Positions 34,622-43,925 of a stretch of 63,583 nt of DNA are shown piece by piece (positions within the stretch are counted from its first letter, which is position 1; the number at the start of each line of letters is the position of its first letter). The notes under the pieces were generated by a model. The model saw only the letters and a list, made by a program, of their open reading frames with translations. It did not search any database and was not told the origin of the DNA. The DNA is from Corallococcus carmarthensis. Its GTDB lineage: Bacteria > Myxococcota > Myxococcia > Myxococcales > Myxococcaceae. Location of the stretch: NCBI RefSeq assembly GCF_003611695.1, contig NZ_RAWE01000030.1:1-63583 (forward strand), given 5' to 3'. The translations under genes and the position numbers were made by a program.

Positions 34622-36367
34622 ATGACCCGTTACCGCTTCCTTGGGCTTCTGCTGGCGCTGCTTCCTCTCCATGTCGGCGCGGTCCCCATGCCCGTGGAGC
34701 AGTTGGTGGGCATCTGGGGAAGTGAGCGCGTCCTCGGCCCTCAAGTCCGAGGCGAACTCACGCTGGTTCGGGATGGCAACAACTGGCGCGCACGCATCGC
34801 GGGCTTCGACGTCCCGGCCCGGATCGACGGCCGGAAAGTGTCTGTCGTCATGCCCGGAGGCCAGGGTGAGCTTCGAGCCACGCTGGCGGAGCACGGCCAG
34901 GGCATCACTGGCCACTGGATCCAGCCTCCCGTCCTCATGAGCGGGATGAAGTTCGCCACGCCGGTGGAGCTGCGATCGCTTCAGCCGGGTGTCTGGCGAG
35001 GAGTCGTGGCACCGCTGGAGGACCGGTTCTCGCTGTATCTCGTCGTCCAGCAGCAGCCCGACGGCTCCGTGACGGCGTTCATCCGCAACCCGGAGCGGAA
35101 CTTCGGCAACAGGATGCTGTTCCGCGTGGACCTCCAGGACCGCACGGTCCGGCTCACGTCCACCAAGGGCGACACCCAGATCGAAGGCACCTTCGACGCC
35201 CAATCCGGACGGCTGTCCCTCCCCTACCCTCCCTTTGACACGACGTTCGACTTCACGCGCCGGGACCGGTCCCAGGCCGTGGGCCTCTACTCCCGCACGC
35301 CCGCGCCTGGTCCCTACGCCTACCAGAAACCCATCGCGGAGGACGACGGCTGGACCACAGCCTCCCCCACGGACGTCGGCATGGACGTCCAACCGCTCCA
35401 GCAGCTCGTGCAGCGCATCCTCGACCAAGAACCAAGCCCGGAGCCCGCCCCTGCCATCCAGGGGCTGCTCATCGCGCGTCACGGGAAGCTCATCGTCGAG
35501 GAGTACTTCCAGGGCTTCGACAAGGAGCGCCCCCACGACCTGCGCTCCTCCTCCAAGTCCTACGCATCCCTGCTGATTGGCATTGCGCTGGACCAGGGTG
35601 CCCCCTTCACCGTGGACACGCCCGTGGTCTCCCTGCTCCCCGAGTACAAGGGCAAGCTCTCCAACCTGGACGCGCGCAAGCGCAAGCTCACCGTCGCGAA
35701 CCTGATGACCATGTCGACAGGCCTTGCCTGTGACGACGATGACCCGGCCTCACCTGGCAACGAAGACCGGCTCGATGACTCCGTGCCGGATTGGTACAAG
35801 TACACGCTCGACCTGCCCATGGTGCGCGCGCCCGGCGAGAAGGCCGTGTACTGCTCCGCGAACATCAACCTGCTGGGCGGTGTCCTCCACAACGCCACCC
35901 GCATGTGGATCCCGGAGTTCTTCACGAAGAACGTCGCATCTCCGCTCCAGATGCGCGGCTACCACGTCGACCTGATGCCGAACGGCGAGCAGTACCTGGG
36001 CGGCGGCATCTACATGCGTCCACGCGATGCGCTGAAGCTCGGGCAGCTCTACCTCTCCGGCGGAACGTGGAACGGCAAGCGTGTGGTCAGCCAGCGCTGG
36101 GTGGAACGATCCACCGCGAACCACGCGACGATGCAGGATGGACGGACCTATGGCTACACGTGGTGGCGCCATGAGCTTCGCGTTGGCGACAAGGTGTATT
36201 CACAGTACGAAGCCAGCGGGAACGGGGGACAACTCGTGATGGTTGTCCCGGAGCTGGACCTCGTCGTGCTCTTCACCGCGGGCAACTACAACCACGTCGC
36301 CCTCTGGCGGAAGTTCCGTGAGGAGTTGCTGCCCCGCTTCATCCTGAGCGCGGTCACCGCGAAGTAA
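34622..36367 (+). CDS. Exported serine hydrolase of the beta-lactamase/DAP-peptidase family
   Basis: 581 residues from ATG 34622 with a signal peptide (cleavage near VGA-VPM). The first half (about 30-220) is beta-rich and not part of the catalytic fold. The catalytic domain follows (about 240-575): the SxxK motif is in RSSSKSYASLLIG, the second motif is YCSANINLLGG (the Tyr/Asn element), and the domain closes with SGNGGQLVMVVPELDLVVLFTAG. Class C beta-lactamase-like hydrolases of this type are periplasmic esterases, DD-peptidases or lipases; the real substrate cannot be read off. It shares a 39-base divergent promoter region with the pseudokinase. Confidence 0.88.
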   Translation: MTRYRFLGLLLALLPLHVGAVPMPVEQLVGIWGSERVLGPQVRGELTLVRDGNNWRARIAGFDVPARIDGRKVSVVMPGGQGELRATLAEHGQGITGHWIQPPVLMSGMKFATPVELRSLQPGVWRGVVAPLEDRFSLYLVVQQQPDGSVTAFIRNPERNFGNRMLFRVDLQDRTVRLTSTKGDTQIEGTFDAQSGRLSLPYPPFDTTFDFTRRDRSQAVGLYSRTPAPGPYAYQKPIAEDDGWTTASPTDVGMDVQPLQQLVQRILDQEPSPEPAPAIQGLLIARHGKLIVEEYFQGFDKERPHDLRSSSKSYASLLIGIALDQGAPFTVDTPVVSLLPEYKGKLSNLDARKRKLTVANLMTMSTGLACDDDDPASPGNEDRLDDSVPDWYKYTLDLPMVRAPGEKAVYCSANINLLGGVLHNATRMWIPEFFTKNVASPLQMRGYHVDLMPNGEQYLGGGIYMRPRDALKLGQLYLSGGTWNGKRVVSQRWVERSTANHATMQDGRTYGYTWWRHELRVGDKVYSQYEASGNGGQLVMVVPELDLVVLFTAGNYNHVALWRKFREELLPRFILSAVTAK

Positions 36368-36396
36368 CGCTCCCTCTGATAACTTCCCCAGCCCTC

Positions 36397-37017
36397 ATGA
36401 GAACCCTCAGCCTGTTCCTGATGGCCCTGACGTGCGCCCTCTTCCTGCCCGCGTGCGGCGAACCCGATTGCACTCCCGAGAGCTGCGCGGACGGCTGCTG
36501 CTCCGCGAGCAACCTCTGTATCCGCGATCGCGGCGACGCCCTCTGTGGCCCCAACGGGGGTCTCTGTGAGGGCTGTCCCGAAGGCAATGTCTGCCGGCTC
36601 GACACGAAGGCCTGCTACGCGGGCGTGATGCGGACGCGGGTGCAGCCCCGCCGGGCCGTCATCGCCGACGTCGACCCGGACAATGGCGAGGACTGGGACT
36701 CCGACGGCTCCCCGCCGGACGTCGTCGTGGAGATGCGCTGCCCCTCCGCCCCGGAGCTTTCCCGCACCGCCGAGGATGAGAGCTGGGACCCCGAATGGCG
36801 CTCGGGCAGCTGCGAGGTCATCTCCTCCAACCTCCTCGATCATTCCATCGAGATCTCCATCTTCGACAACGACGACTTCGCCCTCGATGACGAGTTCGGC
36901 ACCATCCACTACCAGGTCACCCGCTCCGACCTGAACCGGGGCCGCTTCGAGATCGCCATCCCACCGGCGGTGCAGACCCTGGTCTTCGACCTGACCCACA
37001 CCTATTCGCCCCAGTGA
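36397..37017 (+). CDS. Cys-rich lipoprotein with a C2-like domain
   Basis: 206 residues. Lipobox LPAC (MRTLSLFLMALTCALFLPAC). The first 60 residues of the mature chain hold ten or more cysteines (DCTPESCADGCCSASNLC, LCGPNGGLCEGC), a disulfide-rich knot seen in many myxobacterial surface lipoproteins. The rest (about 85-206), with VEMRCPSAPEL, IEISIFDNDDFALDDEFGTI and a final FDLTHTYSP, looks like a small beta-sandwich of the C2 kind, with a D-x-D-D loop that could bind calcium (inference). It is followed 48 bases later by another lipoprotein gene. Confidence 0.75.
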   Translation: MRTLSLFLMALTCALFLPACGEPDCTPESCADGCCSASNLCIRDRGDALCGPNGGLCEGCPEGNVCRLDTKACYAGVMRTRVQPRRAVIADVDPDNGEDWDSDGSPPDVVVEMRCPSAPELSRTAEDESWDPEWRSGSCEVISSNLLDHSIEISIFDNDDFALDDEFGTIHYQVTRSDLNRGRFEIAIPPAVQTLVFDLTHTYSPQ

Positions 37018-37065
37018 GCCGCCCCCGGGTGTAACCGGCCGCGCATTCCTGGCGTACCCCAGGAC

Positions 37066-37545
37066 ATGCGCCTCCCCTCCCTCCTGCTCCTGTGCTTCGC
37101 CGCCTGCGGTCCCTCGTCCTCGGTGGATGAAGGGCTCGGCGTCATCCAGGAACTCGACACCTCGGAGCAGGGCATCACCGCGTTCGTACGCGCGGGCCAG
37201 TACAGCGCCTGGCTCGCGGAACCTTCCGTCCACGAAACGCGCGCCCCTCACGGCAGCAAGGTCCGCGTCTTCTTCAACGACGTCGTGGAACGCTCGCTGC
37301 GCGACGGCAATGCCATCCATCCCGTAGGCAGCATCCTCGTGAAGGAGCTGTTCGAGGACGACGGGAAGACGCTCCGGGGGCACGCGCTGGACGTGAAGAT
37401 CGCCGAAGGCCCCGGCAAGGACACCTGGATCTTCTACGAGGGCTTCGGCCCGGATTACTCCAACAACTACTACGGCCGCGCCCACTCCACCTGTCATGGC
37501 TGCCATTCCGACGGGAAGGACTACGTCACCTCCCCGCTGCCCTGA
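37066..37545 (+). CDS. Lipoprotein with cytochrome P460-like domain
   Basis: 159 residues; lipobox FAAC after a short signal (MRLPSLLLLCFAAC). The domain has HPVGSILVKELFEDDG, then WIFYEGFGPDY and near the end the heme-attachment motif CHGCH (C-x-x-C-H), the layout of small cytochrome P460-family proteins. It is expected to be a periplasmic or outer-membrane c-type heme protein; the partner or substrate is unknown, and no cytochrome maturation genes are nearby. Confidence 0.78.
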   Translation: MRLPSLLLLCFAACGPSSSVDEGLGVIQELDTSEQGITAFVRAGQYSAWLAEPSVHETRAPHGSKVRVFFNDVVERSLRDGNAIHPVGSILVKELFEDDGKTLRGHALDVKIAEGPGKDTWIFYEGFGPDYSNNYYGRAHSTCHGCHSDGKDYVTSPLP

Positions 37546-37547
37546 AA

Positions 37548-37580
37548 AGACAGCGGGCGGCCCCCTCGCGAGGACCGCCC
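37548..37580 (-). terminator. Terminator between convergent P460 and YihY genes
   Basis: GGGCGG (37555-37560) pairs with CCGCCC (37575-37580) and an inner CCTC/GAGG extends the stem. Read on the minus strand the hairpin is followed by TCTTTTC, so it mainly serves the YihY gene. Confidence 0.65.
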
Positions 37581-37602
37581 GTCGTGGAGCTCCGCGAAGG
37601 CG

Positions 37603-38664
37603 CTACCGCGCCGAGGACTTGCGGCGCATCAGGAACACGCCCAGGCCCACGCCCGCGGCCCACTTCGCCGCCGCGGCCAGGGGCGTCTTGCTCAGGGGCA
37701 CCGGCCGGGCCTCGTAGCCCGGCTGGGGCGGGATGGGACGGAAGTCCGTGGCGCCGGGCAGGTTCGCGCCCTGCTCCTCCGCCTCCGTCTTCGTCACGTT
37801 CGGTCCAGGCGCATCCGGATCACGCTGACCCGGCGACTTTCCGTCCGGCGACTTGTGCTCGAGGATGCCGTTGATCTCCGCGCCCAGCAGGATGACCTGG
37901 CAGGAGATCCACATCCACAGCAGCATCACGATGACACCGCCGATGGCGCCGTAGTTCACGTCATACGAGCCGAAGTTCGCCACGTACATGGAGAACGCCC
38001 ACGACGCGGCCACCCAGATGAGCACGGCCACGATCGAGCCCGGCGTGATGAACTTGAACTTCTGCTTCACGTCCGGAAGCACGTAGTAGAGCACCGCCAG
38101 CAGGCACATCATCAACAGGCCGGCCACCGGCATGCGCAGCCAGAGCAGGATGCCGCTGAGCGGCTCGCCCAGCTTGTTCGCGATCGCCGGCGTCACGATC
38201 GCGACGATGGCCGCCAGCACCACCGTCAACGCCGTCCCCAGCGTCGTCAGCAGCGCGATGCCGCGCTTCTTCCAGAACGGACGCTTCTCCTCCACGCCAT
38301 AGACCGTGTTGAGCGCTTCCATCAGCGCCACCACACCGCCCGACGCCGCCCAGACCGCGCCCACGCCACCGATGGTCAGCAGCCCTACCGGATTGCTGCT
38401 CGCCAGCGCCTCCAGGCGCTCGCCCAGGATCTTCGTCACCTCCTGCGGCGCCACCTTCGACATCTCCTGGATGAGCTGCTGCGCCTGGTGCGGATCAATC
38501 AACACACCGGCCAGGGACACGAGAAACAGCAGGAACGGGAAGAGCGCGAGGATGCCCTGGAACGTCAACGCCCCCGCGACGTTGCCCACGTTGTCGCGAC
38601 CCCACTCGTCCTTGAGGGACTTGAAGAACTCCTTCCAACTCATTCCCTTGCCGGGCAAGACCAT
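37603..38664 (-). CDS. YihY/BrkB-family inner-membrane protein
   Basis: 353 residues from ATG 38664, preceded by GAGGAGG. Six membrane helices characteristic of the family: ALTFQGILALFPFLLFLVSLAGVL, the helix with GGVGAVWAASGGVVALMEALNTVYG, ALTVVLAAIVAIV, PVAGLLMMCLLAVLYYVLPD, GSIVAVLIWVAASWAFSMYV and GAIGGVIVMLLWMWISCQVILLGAEIN. The KFFxxxxD-type lead (WKEFFKSLKDEWGRDNVGNVAGALTF) is also typical. The long hydrophilic tail ends in a further weakly hydrophobic segment and MRRKSSAR, an addition to the usual length of about 290. Proposed as a transporter or a membrane RNase by different studies; role unsettled. Confidence 0.88.
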   Translation of the reverse strand: MVLPGKGMSWKEFFKSLKDEWGRDNVGNVAGALTFQGILALFPFLLFLVSLAGVLIDPHQAQQLIQEMSKVAPQEVTKILGERLEALASSNPVGLLTIGGVGAVWAASGGVVALMEALNTVYGVEEKRPFWKKRGIALLTTLGTALTVVLAAIVAIVTPAIANKLGEPLSGILLWLRMPVAGLLMMCLLAVLYYVLPDVKQKFKFITPGSIVAVLIWVAASWAFSMYVANFGSYDVNYGAIGGVIVMLLWMWISCQVILLGAEINGILEHKSPDGKSPGQRDPDAPGPNVTKTEAEEQGANLPGATDFRPIPPQPGYEARPVPLSKTPLAAAAKWAAGVGLGVFLMRRKSSAR

Positions 38665-38806
38665 GCGTCTCCTCCTCGAAGGAGATTGGGCATTCCATCC
38701 CCCGGCTGGCTTCCTCCCCAGGGACGTTGCCTGTCTCCCTGCCTGCTCACCGCGCAGGATGTGGGGAATGACAAGCCCCGCCTCACGCCTGCCCGGCCGC
38801 CTTGAA

Positions 38807-39352
38807 TCAGTAGGAAGGCAACACAAGCGCGTCCTTCAACCGGGGCGCTCGCTGATCCTTCACCGACAGCAGGGGTTCCTTCACGGGCCAGGGAATGGCC
38901 AGGTCCGGATCATCCCAGGCCACGCTCCGCTCGGACTCCGGGGCATACAGCGCGGTGCACTTGTAGAAGAAGTCCGCCGAGTCGCTCAGCACGCAGAACC
39001 CATGCGCGAAGCCCGGGGGAATCCACAGCTGCCACTTGTTCCCCGACGACAGCTCCGCCCCCATCCACCGGCCGAACGTGGGCGAGCCCTTCCGCACGTC
39101 CACCACCACGTCCCAGACCGCGCCCGCCAGCACCTGCACCAGCTTCCCCTGCCCGTCCGGCTCCTGGAAGTGCAGGCCCCGCAGCGTGCCTCGCACCGAC
39201 CGCGACAGGTTGTCCTGCACGAAGGGGCCCGGGATGCCCGCGTCCACGTAGCGCTGCGCGTGGAACGTCTCCACGAAGAAGCCCCGCGAGTCCCCGAACA
39301 CGCGAGGCTCCAGCAGCAGGACGCCGGGAAGCTCCGTGGTCTGCACCTTCAT
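38807..39352 (-). CDS. rfbC: dTDP-4-dehydrorhamnose 3,5-epimerase
   Basis: 181 residues; ATG 39352 overlaps the stop of the thymidylyltransferase gene by four bases. Third enzyme of dTDP-L-rhamnose synthesis; it inverts C3 and C5 of dTDP-4-keto-6-deoxyglucose. Seen: [31 protein letters not shown] (catalytic His of RGLHFQ), [38 protein letters not shown], and the end region [12 protein letters not shown]. All expected motifs are present. Last gene of the rfbBDAC operon; no clear hairpin follows. Confidence 0.97.
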   Translation of the reverse strand: MKVQTTELPGVLLLEPRVFGDSRGFFVETFHAQRYVDAGIPGPFVQDNLSRSVRGTLRGLHFQEPDGQGKLVQVLAGAVWDVVVDVRKGSPTFGRWMGAELSSGNKWQLWIPPGFAHGFCVLSDSADFFYKCTALYAPESERSVAWDDPDLAIPWPVKEPLLSVKDQRAPRLKDALVLPSY

Positions 39353-40230
39353 GGCGCCGTCCCCCGGGTCCCCAGGAGCGCCTTCAGGTACTGACCGTAG
39401 TCGTTCTTCAACATGGGCTCCGCGAGCGCCTCCAGCCGCGCCTCGTCGATGTAGCCCATGCGGTAGGCGATCTCCTCCGGACAGGCGATCTTCAGGCCCT
39501 GGCGGCGCTCGATGATCTCGATGAACGACGACGCCTGCATCAGCGACTCGTGCGTCCCGGTGTCCAGCCACGCGTAGCCGCGCCCCATCAACTCCACCGT
39601 GAGCTGGCCGCGGCGCATGTACTCCGCGTTGACGTCGGTGATCTCCAGCTCACCCCGCTTGCTGGGCTTCAGCGCCGCCGCGATGTCCAGCACCTGGTTG
39701 TCGTAGAAGTACAACCCGGTGACGGCGTAGTTGGACCGGGGCTTCGCGGGTTTCTCCTCGATGCTGATGGCCCGGTTGCCCGGCGCCAGCTCCACCACGC
39801 CGTAGCGCTGCGGATCCTTCACCTGGTAGCCGAACACCGTCGCCCCGGACGTGCGCCGCGCCGCGCGCCGCACCAGTTCGGTCAGGCCGTCGCCGTGGAA
39901 GATGTTGTCCCCCAGGATGAGCGACACCGAGTCGCCTCCCACGAAGTCGCGGCCCACGATGAACGCCTGCGCCAGGCCTTCCGGGCGGGGCTGCTCCGCG
40001 TACTGGAAGGACATGCCCCACTGCTCGCCGTCGCCCAGCAGGTCGCGGAAGCGCGGCAGGTCCTGCGGCGTGGAGATGATCAACACGTCCCGGATGCCCG
40101 CCAGCATCAGCGTGGTCAGCGGGTAGTAGATCATCGGCTTGTCGTAGACGGGGAGCAGCTGCTTGCTCACCACCAGCGTCAGCGGATACAGGCGCGTCCC
40201 CGAGCCTCCCGCGAGGATGATTCCCTTCAT
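39349..40230 (-). CDS. rfbA: Glucose-1-phosphate thymidylyltransferase
   Basis: 293 residues; GGAGG lies five bases before ATG 40230 and the gene overlaps both neighbours by four bases (ATGA). It makes dTDP-glucose from dTTP and glucose-1-phosphate, the first step of the pathway. Seen: [17 protein letters not shown] (nucleotide-binding loop with catalytic Arg), [27 protein letters not shown] (metal-binding Asp), [22 protein letters not shown] and [13 protein letters not shown]. Complete, usual length. Confidence 0.97.
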   Translation of the reverse strand: MKGIILAGGSGTRLYPLTLVVSKQLLPVYDKPMIYYPLTTLMLAGIRDVLIISTPQDLPRFRDLLGDGEQWGMSFQYAEQPRPEGLAQAFIVGRDFVGGDSVSLILGDNIFHGDGLTELVRRAARRTSGATVFGYQVKDPQRYGVVELAPGNRAISIEEKPAKPRSNYAVTGLYFYDNQVLDIAAALKPSKRGELEITDVNAEYMRRGQLTVELMGRGYAWLDTGTHESLMQASSFIEIIERRQGLKIACPEEIAYRMGYIDEARLEALAEPMLKNDYGQYLKALLGTRGTAP

Positions 40231-41141
40231 CCCGCCTCCCCGGCCCGGGCCTCGAGCCAGCTCGCATGGAAGCGCTTCAGCGACTCCGCGAGCGCCAGCG
40301 GCTTCTCCGACAACTGCTCCCGCGCCTTGTCCGTCAACAGCCCGCTCTTCAGCGGCCGGGGCGCCGACAGCTTCAGGTCCGCCATCCGCGTGGGCACCAC
40401 CAGCCCCGCGTCGAACCCGAACACGCCGCACAGCGCCCGTCCAAAGGCCACGCGGTCCAGCACCGTGCCGCCACAGGTGTTCCACGTCCCGCCCAGCCGC
40501 CGCTCGCCCAGCTCCACCAGCATGGCGGCCACGTTGTCGGCGAAGCTGGGGGACACGACCTGATCCTCGAAGAGCTTCACCGGCTGCCCCGCCGACAGCG
40601 TCTTCACCAGCCACGCGCCGAAGTTGAGCCGGCCCTCCACCGGTGGCCAGCCGTACACCACCGCGGTCCTGGCAATCGCGCACCCGGGAGAGAGCACGCG
40701 CGCGGCCTGTTCGCCCATGTGCTTCGTCACCGCGTAGACGCCGCGCGGGTTCGGCACGGCGTCCTCGGCATACGGGCCCGCGTCGCCGTCGAAGACGTAG
40801 TCGGTGGACACGTGCACCAGGTGCGCGCCGGCCTCACGCGTCCAGCGGGCCACCGCCGCCGTGGCGGTGACGTTCGCGGCGTACGCGGCCTCGGGCGCCT
40901 TCTCACAGGCGTCCACCTCCGTCATCGACGCGCAGTGGACGACGATCTCCGGCGACAGCCGGCTCAACGCGGGCGCCACGTCCGCCTCGCGCGTGAGGTC
41001 CAGCGCCTCGTAGTCGAACGCTCCCACCGCGCGGCGCGGGCCCTTCCCCAACCCCACCACCGAGTGCCCCCGCGCGGCCAGCCGCGCGCAGGCCCGGCGG
41101 CCCACCAGCCCGTTCGCTCCCGTCACGACGAAGCGGCTCAT
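40227..41141 (-). CDS. rfbD: dTDP-4-dehydrorhamnose reductase
   Basis: 304 residues from ATG 41141. NADPH-dependent last step to dTDP-L-rhamnose. SDR features: [15 protein letters not shown] (Rossmann glycine motif), [25 protein letters not shown] and the catalytic YAVTKHMGE (Y-x3-K), then [12 protein letters not shown]. Family members are usually written with GQLG; here the loop is GLVG, within the known range. Overlaps rfbB and rfbA by four bases each. Confidence 0.94.
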   Translation of the reverse strand: MSRFVVTGANGLVGRRACARLAARGHSVVGLGKGPRRAVGAFDYEALDLTREADVAPALSRLSPEIVVHCASMTEVDACEKAPEAAYAANVTATAAVARWTREAGAHLVHVSTDYVFDGDAGPYAEDAVPNPRGVYAVTKHMGEQAARVLSPGCAIARTAVVYGWPPVEGRLNFGAWLVKTLSAGQPVKLFEDQVVSPSFADNVAAMLVELGERRLGGTWNTCGGTVLDRVAFGRALCGVFGFDAGLVVPTRMADLKLSAPRPLKSGLLTDKAREQLSEKPLALAESLKRFHASWLEARAGEAG

Positions 41142-42166
41142 GCTCCATGCCCCCGGCGCGTCAGCGTCACGGTGCTCCGGTACGCCCCGCTCAGCACTCG
41201 CTCCCACCACTCCGGATGCTCCACGTACCAGCGCACCGTGTCCGCCAGCCCCGCTTCGAAGGAATGCATGGGCACCCACCCCAGCTCGCGCCGGCTCTTC
41301 GCCGGGTCGATGGCGTAGCGGCGGTCGTGCCCCAGCCGGTCCGTGACGAACTGGATCAGCGACTCCGGCTTGCCCAGCTCCGCGAGGATGCCCTTCACCA
41401 GGTCCAGGTTCTTGCGCTCCGCGCCGCCCCCCAGGTTGTAGACCTGTCCCGCCCGTCCCCGCTCCAGCGCCTGGAGCAGCCCCTGACAGTGGTCCTCCAC
41501 GTGCAACCAGTCGCGCACGTGCTGGCCGTCGCCGTAGACGGGCAGCGGCTGGTTCCTCAGCGCGTTCACCACCATCCGGGGGATGAGCTTCTCCGGGAAC
41601 TGGTAGCGCCCGTAGTTGTTCGAACAGCGCGTCACCACCACGTCCAGGCCGTACGTGTGGTGGTACGCCAGCGCCAGCAGGTCCGCGCCCGTCTTGGACG
41701 CCGAATAGGGGCTGGAGGGCTGGAGGGGTGACTCTTCCGTGAACGCCCCGGACGGCCCCAGCGAGCCGTAGACCTCGTCGGTGGAGACCTGCACGAACCG
41801 CCGCACGCCGTGCACGCGGCAGGCCTCCAGCAGGTGCTGCGTGCCCAGGACGTTGGTGGTGACGAAGACGGCCGGGCCTTCGATGGAGCGGTCCACGTGG
41901 CTCTCCGCGGCCAGGTGGAGCACGGAATCGATGGCGTGCGCCTGGAGCACCCGGTCCACGCAGGCCCGGTCGCCCACGTCGCCCTGCACGAAGACGTGGC
42001 GGGCGTCGTCCTCCAGGCCCGCGAGGTTCTCCAGGTTGCCCGCGTAGGTGAGCCGGTCCAGGTTGACGACCTTCCAGTCCGGCCGCTCGCGGAGCAGGTA
42101 GCGGACCAGGTTGGACCCGATGAAACCGCACCCTCCCGTGACCAGGACGTTCATTGACGTTGACAT
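41138..42166 (-). CDS. rfbB: dTDP-glucose 4,6-dehydratase
   Basis: 342 residues from ATG 42166, which has GAGG upstream; ATG 42154 has none, and the frame is open to 42226. It converts dTDP-glucose to the 4-keto-6-deoxy sugar using bound NAD. Seen: VTGGCGFIGSNLVRYLL, NLDRLTYAGNLENL, HLAAESHVDRSI, VSTDEVYG, the catalytic YSASKTGADLL (Y-x3-K), TRCSNNYGRYQFPEKLIP and VRDWLHVEDHC. First gene of the rfbBDAC operon, whose four genes are joined by ATGA overlaps. Promoter expected in 42167-42281. Confidence 0.97.
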   Translation of the reverse strand: MSTSMNVLVTGGCGFIGSNLVRYLLRERPDWKVVNLDRLTYAGNLENLAGLEDDARHVFVQGDVGDRACVDRVLQAHAIDSVLHLAAESHVDRSIEGPAVFVTTNVLGTQHLLEACRVHGVRRFVQVSTDEVYGSLGPSGAFTEESPLQPSSPYSASKTGADLLALAYHHTYGLDVVVTRCSNNYGRYQFPEKLIPRMVVNALRNQPLPVYGDGQHVRDWLHVEDHCQGLLQALERGRAGQVYNLGGGAERKNLDLVKGILAELGKPESLIQFVTDRLGHDRRYAIDPAKSRRELGWVPMHSFEAGLADTVRWYVEHPEWWERVLSGAYRSTVTLTRRGHGA

Positions 42167-42242
42167 GGACCCGACCTCGGGGACGCGTGGGCCGCCCTGG
42201 CTACTGTGTGGAGGTCCCTCCGTCAAGGCGCCTCAGGCACCC

Positions 42243-42272
42243 TTGTAAGGGCGGGCTGGACGGTTGTAAGGG
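42243..42272. promoter_or_regulatory. Direct repeat TTGTAAGGG x2, 21 bases apart
   Basis: TTGTAAGGG at 42243-42251 and again at 42264-42272, two helical turns apart, in the divergent space between rfbB and the glycosyltransferase gene. The second copy also supplies the AAGGGA ribosome site of the glycosyltransferase. Possible activator half-sites; the binding protein is unknown. Confidence 0.35.
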
Positions 42273-42281
42273 AACGCGCGC

Positions 42282-43925
42282 GTGTCACCGCGACCTCCTC
42301 ACGGCCCGGGCGGACCCTTGCACATCCACCAGCTGGTCACCCGCCTGGCGTGGGGTGACGCGATTGGCAATCAGGTGCGCTACCTCCAGAGCCTCCTGCG
42401 CTCCTGGGGCCACACCTCTGAAATCTACGCGGACACCTGGGACGACGCGTGCCGCGACCAGGTGCGCCCCGCCAAGAGCTACCCGCGGGATGCGACGCGC
42501 GACTCCGTGCTGCTCGTGCACCACAGCTTCGAATCAAAGCAGGTGCCGCTCATCGCCCGGTCGCGCGGCCGGAAGCTGCTCGTCTACCACAACATCACCC
42601 CCGCCCGGCTCTTCGAGGGCTACGACCGGGGCGCCGTGCTCGCGTGCGACGCCGCCCGCGTGGAGCTGCTCGCGCTGCGCCCGCACGTGGACGGCGCCTT
42701 CGCCTACTCGCGCTTCAGCGCGGAGGAGCTGGCCGCCGCGGGCTACCCGCGCGTGGCCGTGCTGCCCTTCGCCATCGACTGGCACACCTTCGACACGCCG
42801 CCGGATCCCGCGCTGATGGCGGAGCTGGACGACGGCTGCTCCAACATCCTCTTCGTGGGCCGTGCGGTGCCCAGCAAATACGTGGACGACGTGCTGCGCG
42901 TCTTCACCGCGTACCAGCGCCTGTACCAGCCGAAGAGCCGCCTGCTCATCGCGGGCAACATCCACCGCGACGCGCCTTATGGAGGCTTCCTGCACGGCCT
43001 CAAGGACCTGCTCGGCCCGGACCGCATCCAGTTCCTGGGCCGCGTCAACGCCGCGCAGCTGTCCGCCTGCTTCGCCTCCGCCACCGCGTACCTGTCCATG
43101 AGCCGGCATGAAGGGTTCGGCGTGCCGCTCCTGGAGGCCATGTACCGCGACGTCCCCGTCGTCGCGTACGGCGCCGCGGCGGTCCCCGAGACAATGGGCG
43201 GCGCGGGCCTCACCACCTTCTCACGCGAGCCCATGGAAGTGGCGCAGCTGCTCGCGGTGCTGGAGCGCGAACCCGCGCTGCGCAAGCAGGTCCTCGTCGC
43301 GCAGCGCGCCCGCGTGGCCGCGCTGTCCCAGAAGGCCGTGGCCGCGCAGGTGCGCACCGCGCTGCAGGACTGGCTGGGAGGACGCGGGCCCGGCCCGGCG
43401 GTGGCTTCCTCGCAGGCGCCCGCCATCGAGCTGGTCTGCCCCGGCTTCTCCGCGCGGCCGGAGGCCCCCATGTCGCGGCTCGCCCGCGAGCTGCACCGCC
43501 GCCTGCCAGACTCCCGCATCCTCGCCCTCCGGGAACGCGGCGAGGAGCCCGTCCTCTCGCTCGGTCCCCAGGAGATCGAGGGAGCGCCCGTGTGGCACTT
43601 CACCCCCGACCAGCCGGTCGGCCCCCCGCCCGAGCCGCTGCCCGGTTCGGCCTCATTGGAGACCGCGGTGCGGGCCTCGTCCGGCAAGGTGGTGCTGCTG
43701 GGCACGGACACCGCCGCGGCGCAGGCGGTGCTGGCCGGCGTGGGCCGCCGGAGCTGGGGCGTGCGCGACGCTGCCGCCGCGTCCGACGAGGCGTCGACGG
43801 AAGCGGTCCGGCATCATCTGGGGCCCCGGCTGTTGGAGCTGGACCGCTCGGACCTGGACGCGGTGGCGAACGCCCTGGTCCAGGCCCTGTCATCGAAGCG
43901 AGGAGCCCGCCATGCACGCCGCTGA
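42282..43925 (+). CDS. GT4-family glycosyltransferase
   Basis: 547 residues from GTG 42282, nine bases after AAGGGA. GT-B fold: the N-half has LHIHQLVTRLAWGDAIGNQVRYLQSLL and VHHSFESKQ; the C-half has NILFVGRAVPSKYVDDVLRVFTAYQ, LIAGNIHRD, RIQFLGRV, and the donor-binding region SMSRHEGFGVPLLEAMYRDVPVVAY (E-G-F-G-x-P-x-x-E, the GT4 signature). About 160 further residues after the catalytic domain resemble a second, incomplete nucleotide-sugar-binding half. It retains the anomer; the acceptor is unknown, but the rfb genes suggest a rhamnose- or hexose-adding step in the exported polysaccharide. Its end overlaps the next gene by 14 bases. Confidence 0.88.
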   Translation: MSPRPPHGPGGPLHIHQLVTRLAWGDAIGNQVRYLQSLLRSWGHTSEIYADTWDDACRDQVRPAKSYPRDATRDSVLLVHHSFESKQVPLIARSRGRKLLVYHNITPARLFEGYDRGAVLACDAARVELLALRPHVDGAFAYSRFSAEELAAAGYPRVAVLPFAIDWHTFDTPPDPALMAELDDGCSNILFVGRAVPSKYVDDVLRVFTAYQRLYQPKSRLLIAGNIHRDAPYGGFLHGLKDLLGPDRIQFLGRVNAAQLSACFASATAYLSMSRHEGFGVPLLEAMYRDVPVVAYGAAAVPETMGGAGLTTFSREPMEVAQLLAVLEREPALRKQVLVAQRARVAALSQKAVAAQVRTALQDWLGGRGPGPAVASSQAPAIELVCPGFSARPEAPMSRLARELHRRLPDSRILALRERGEEPVLSLGPQEIEGAPVWHFTPDQPVGPPPEPLPGSASLETAVRASSGKVVLLGTDTAAAQAVLAGVGRRSWGVRDAAAASDEASTEAVRHHLGPRLLELDRSDLDAVANALVQALSSKRGARHARR

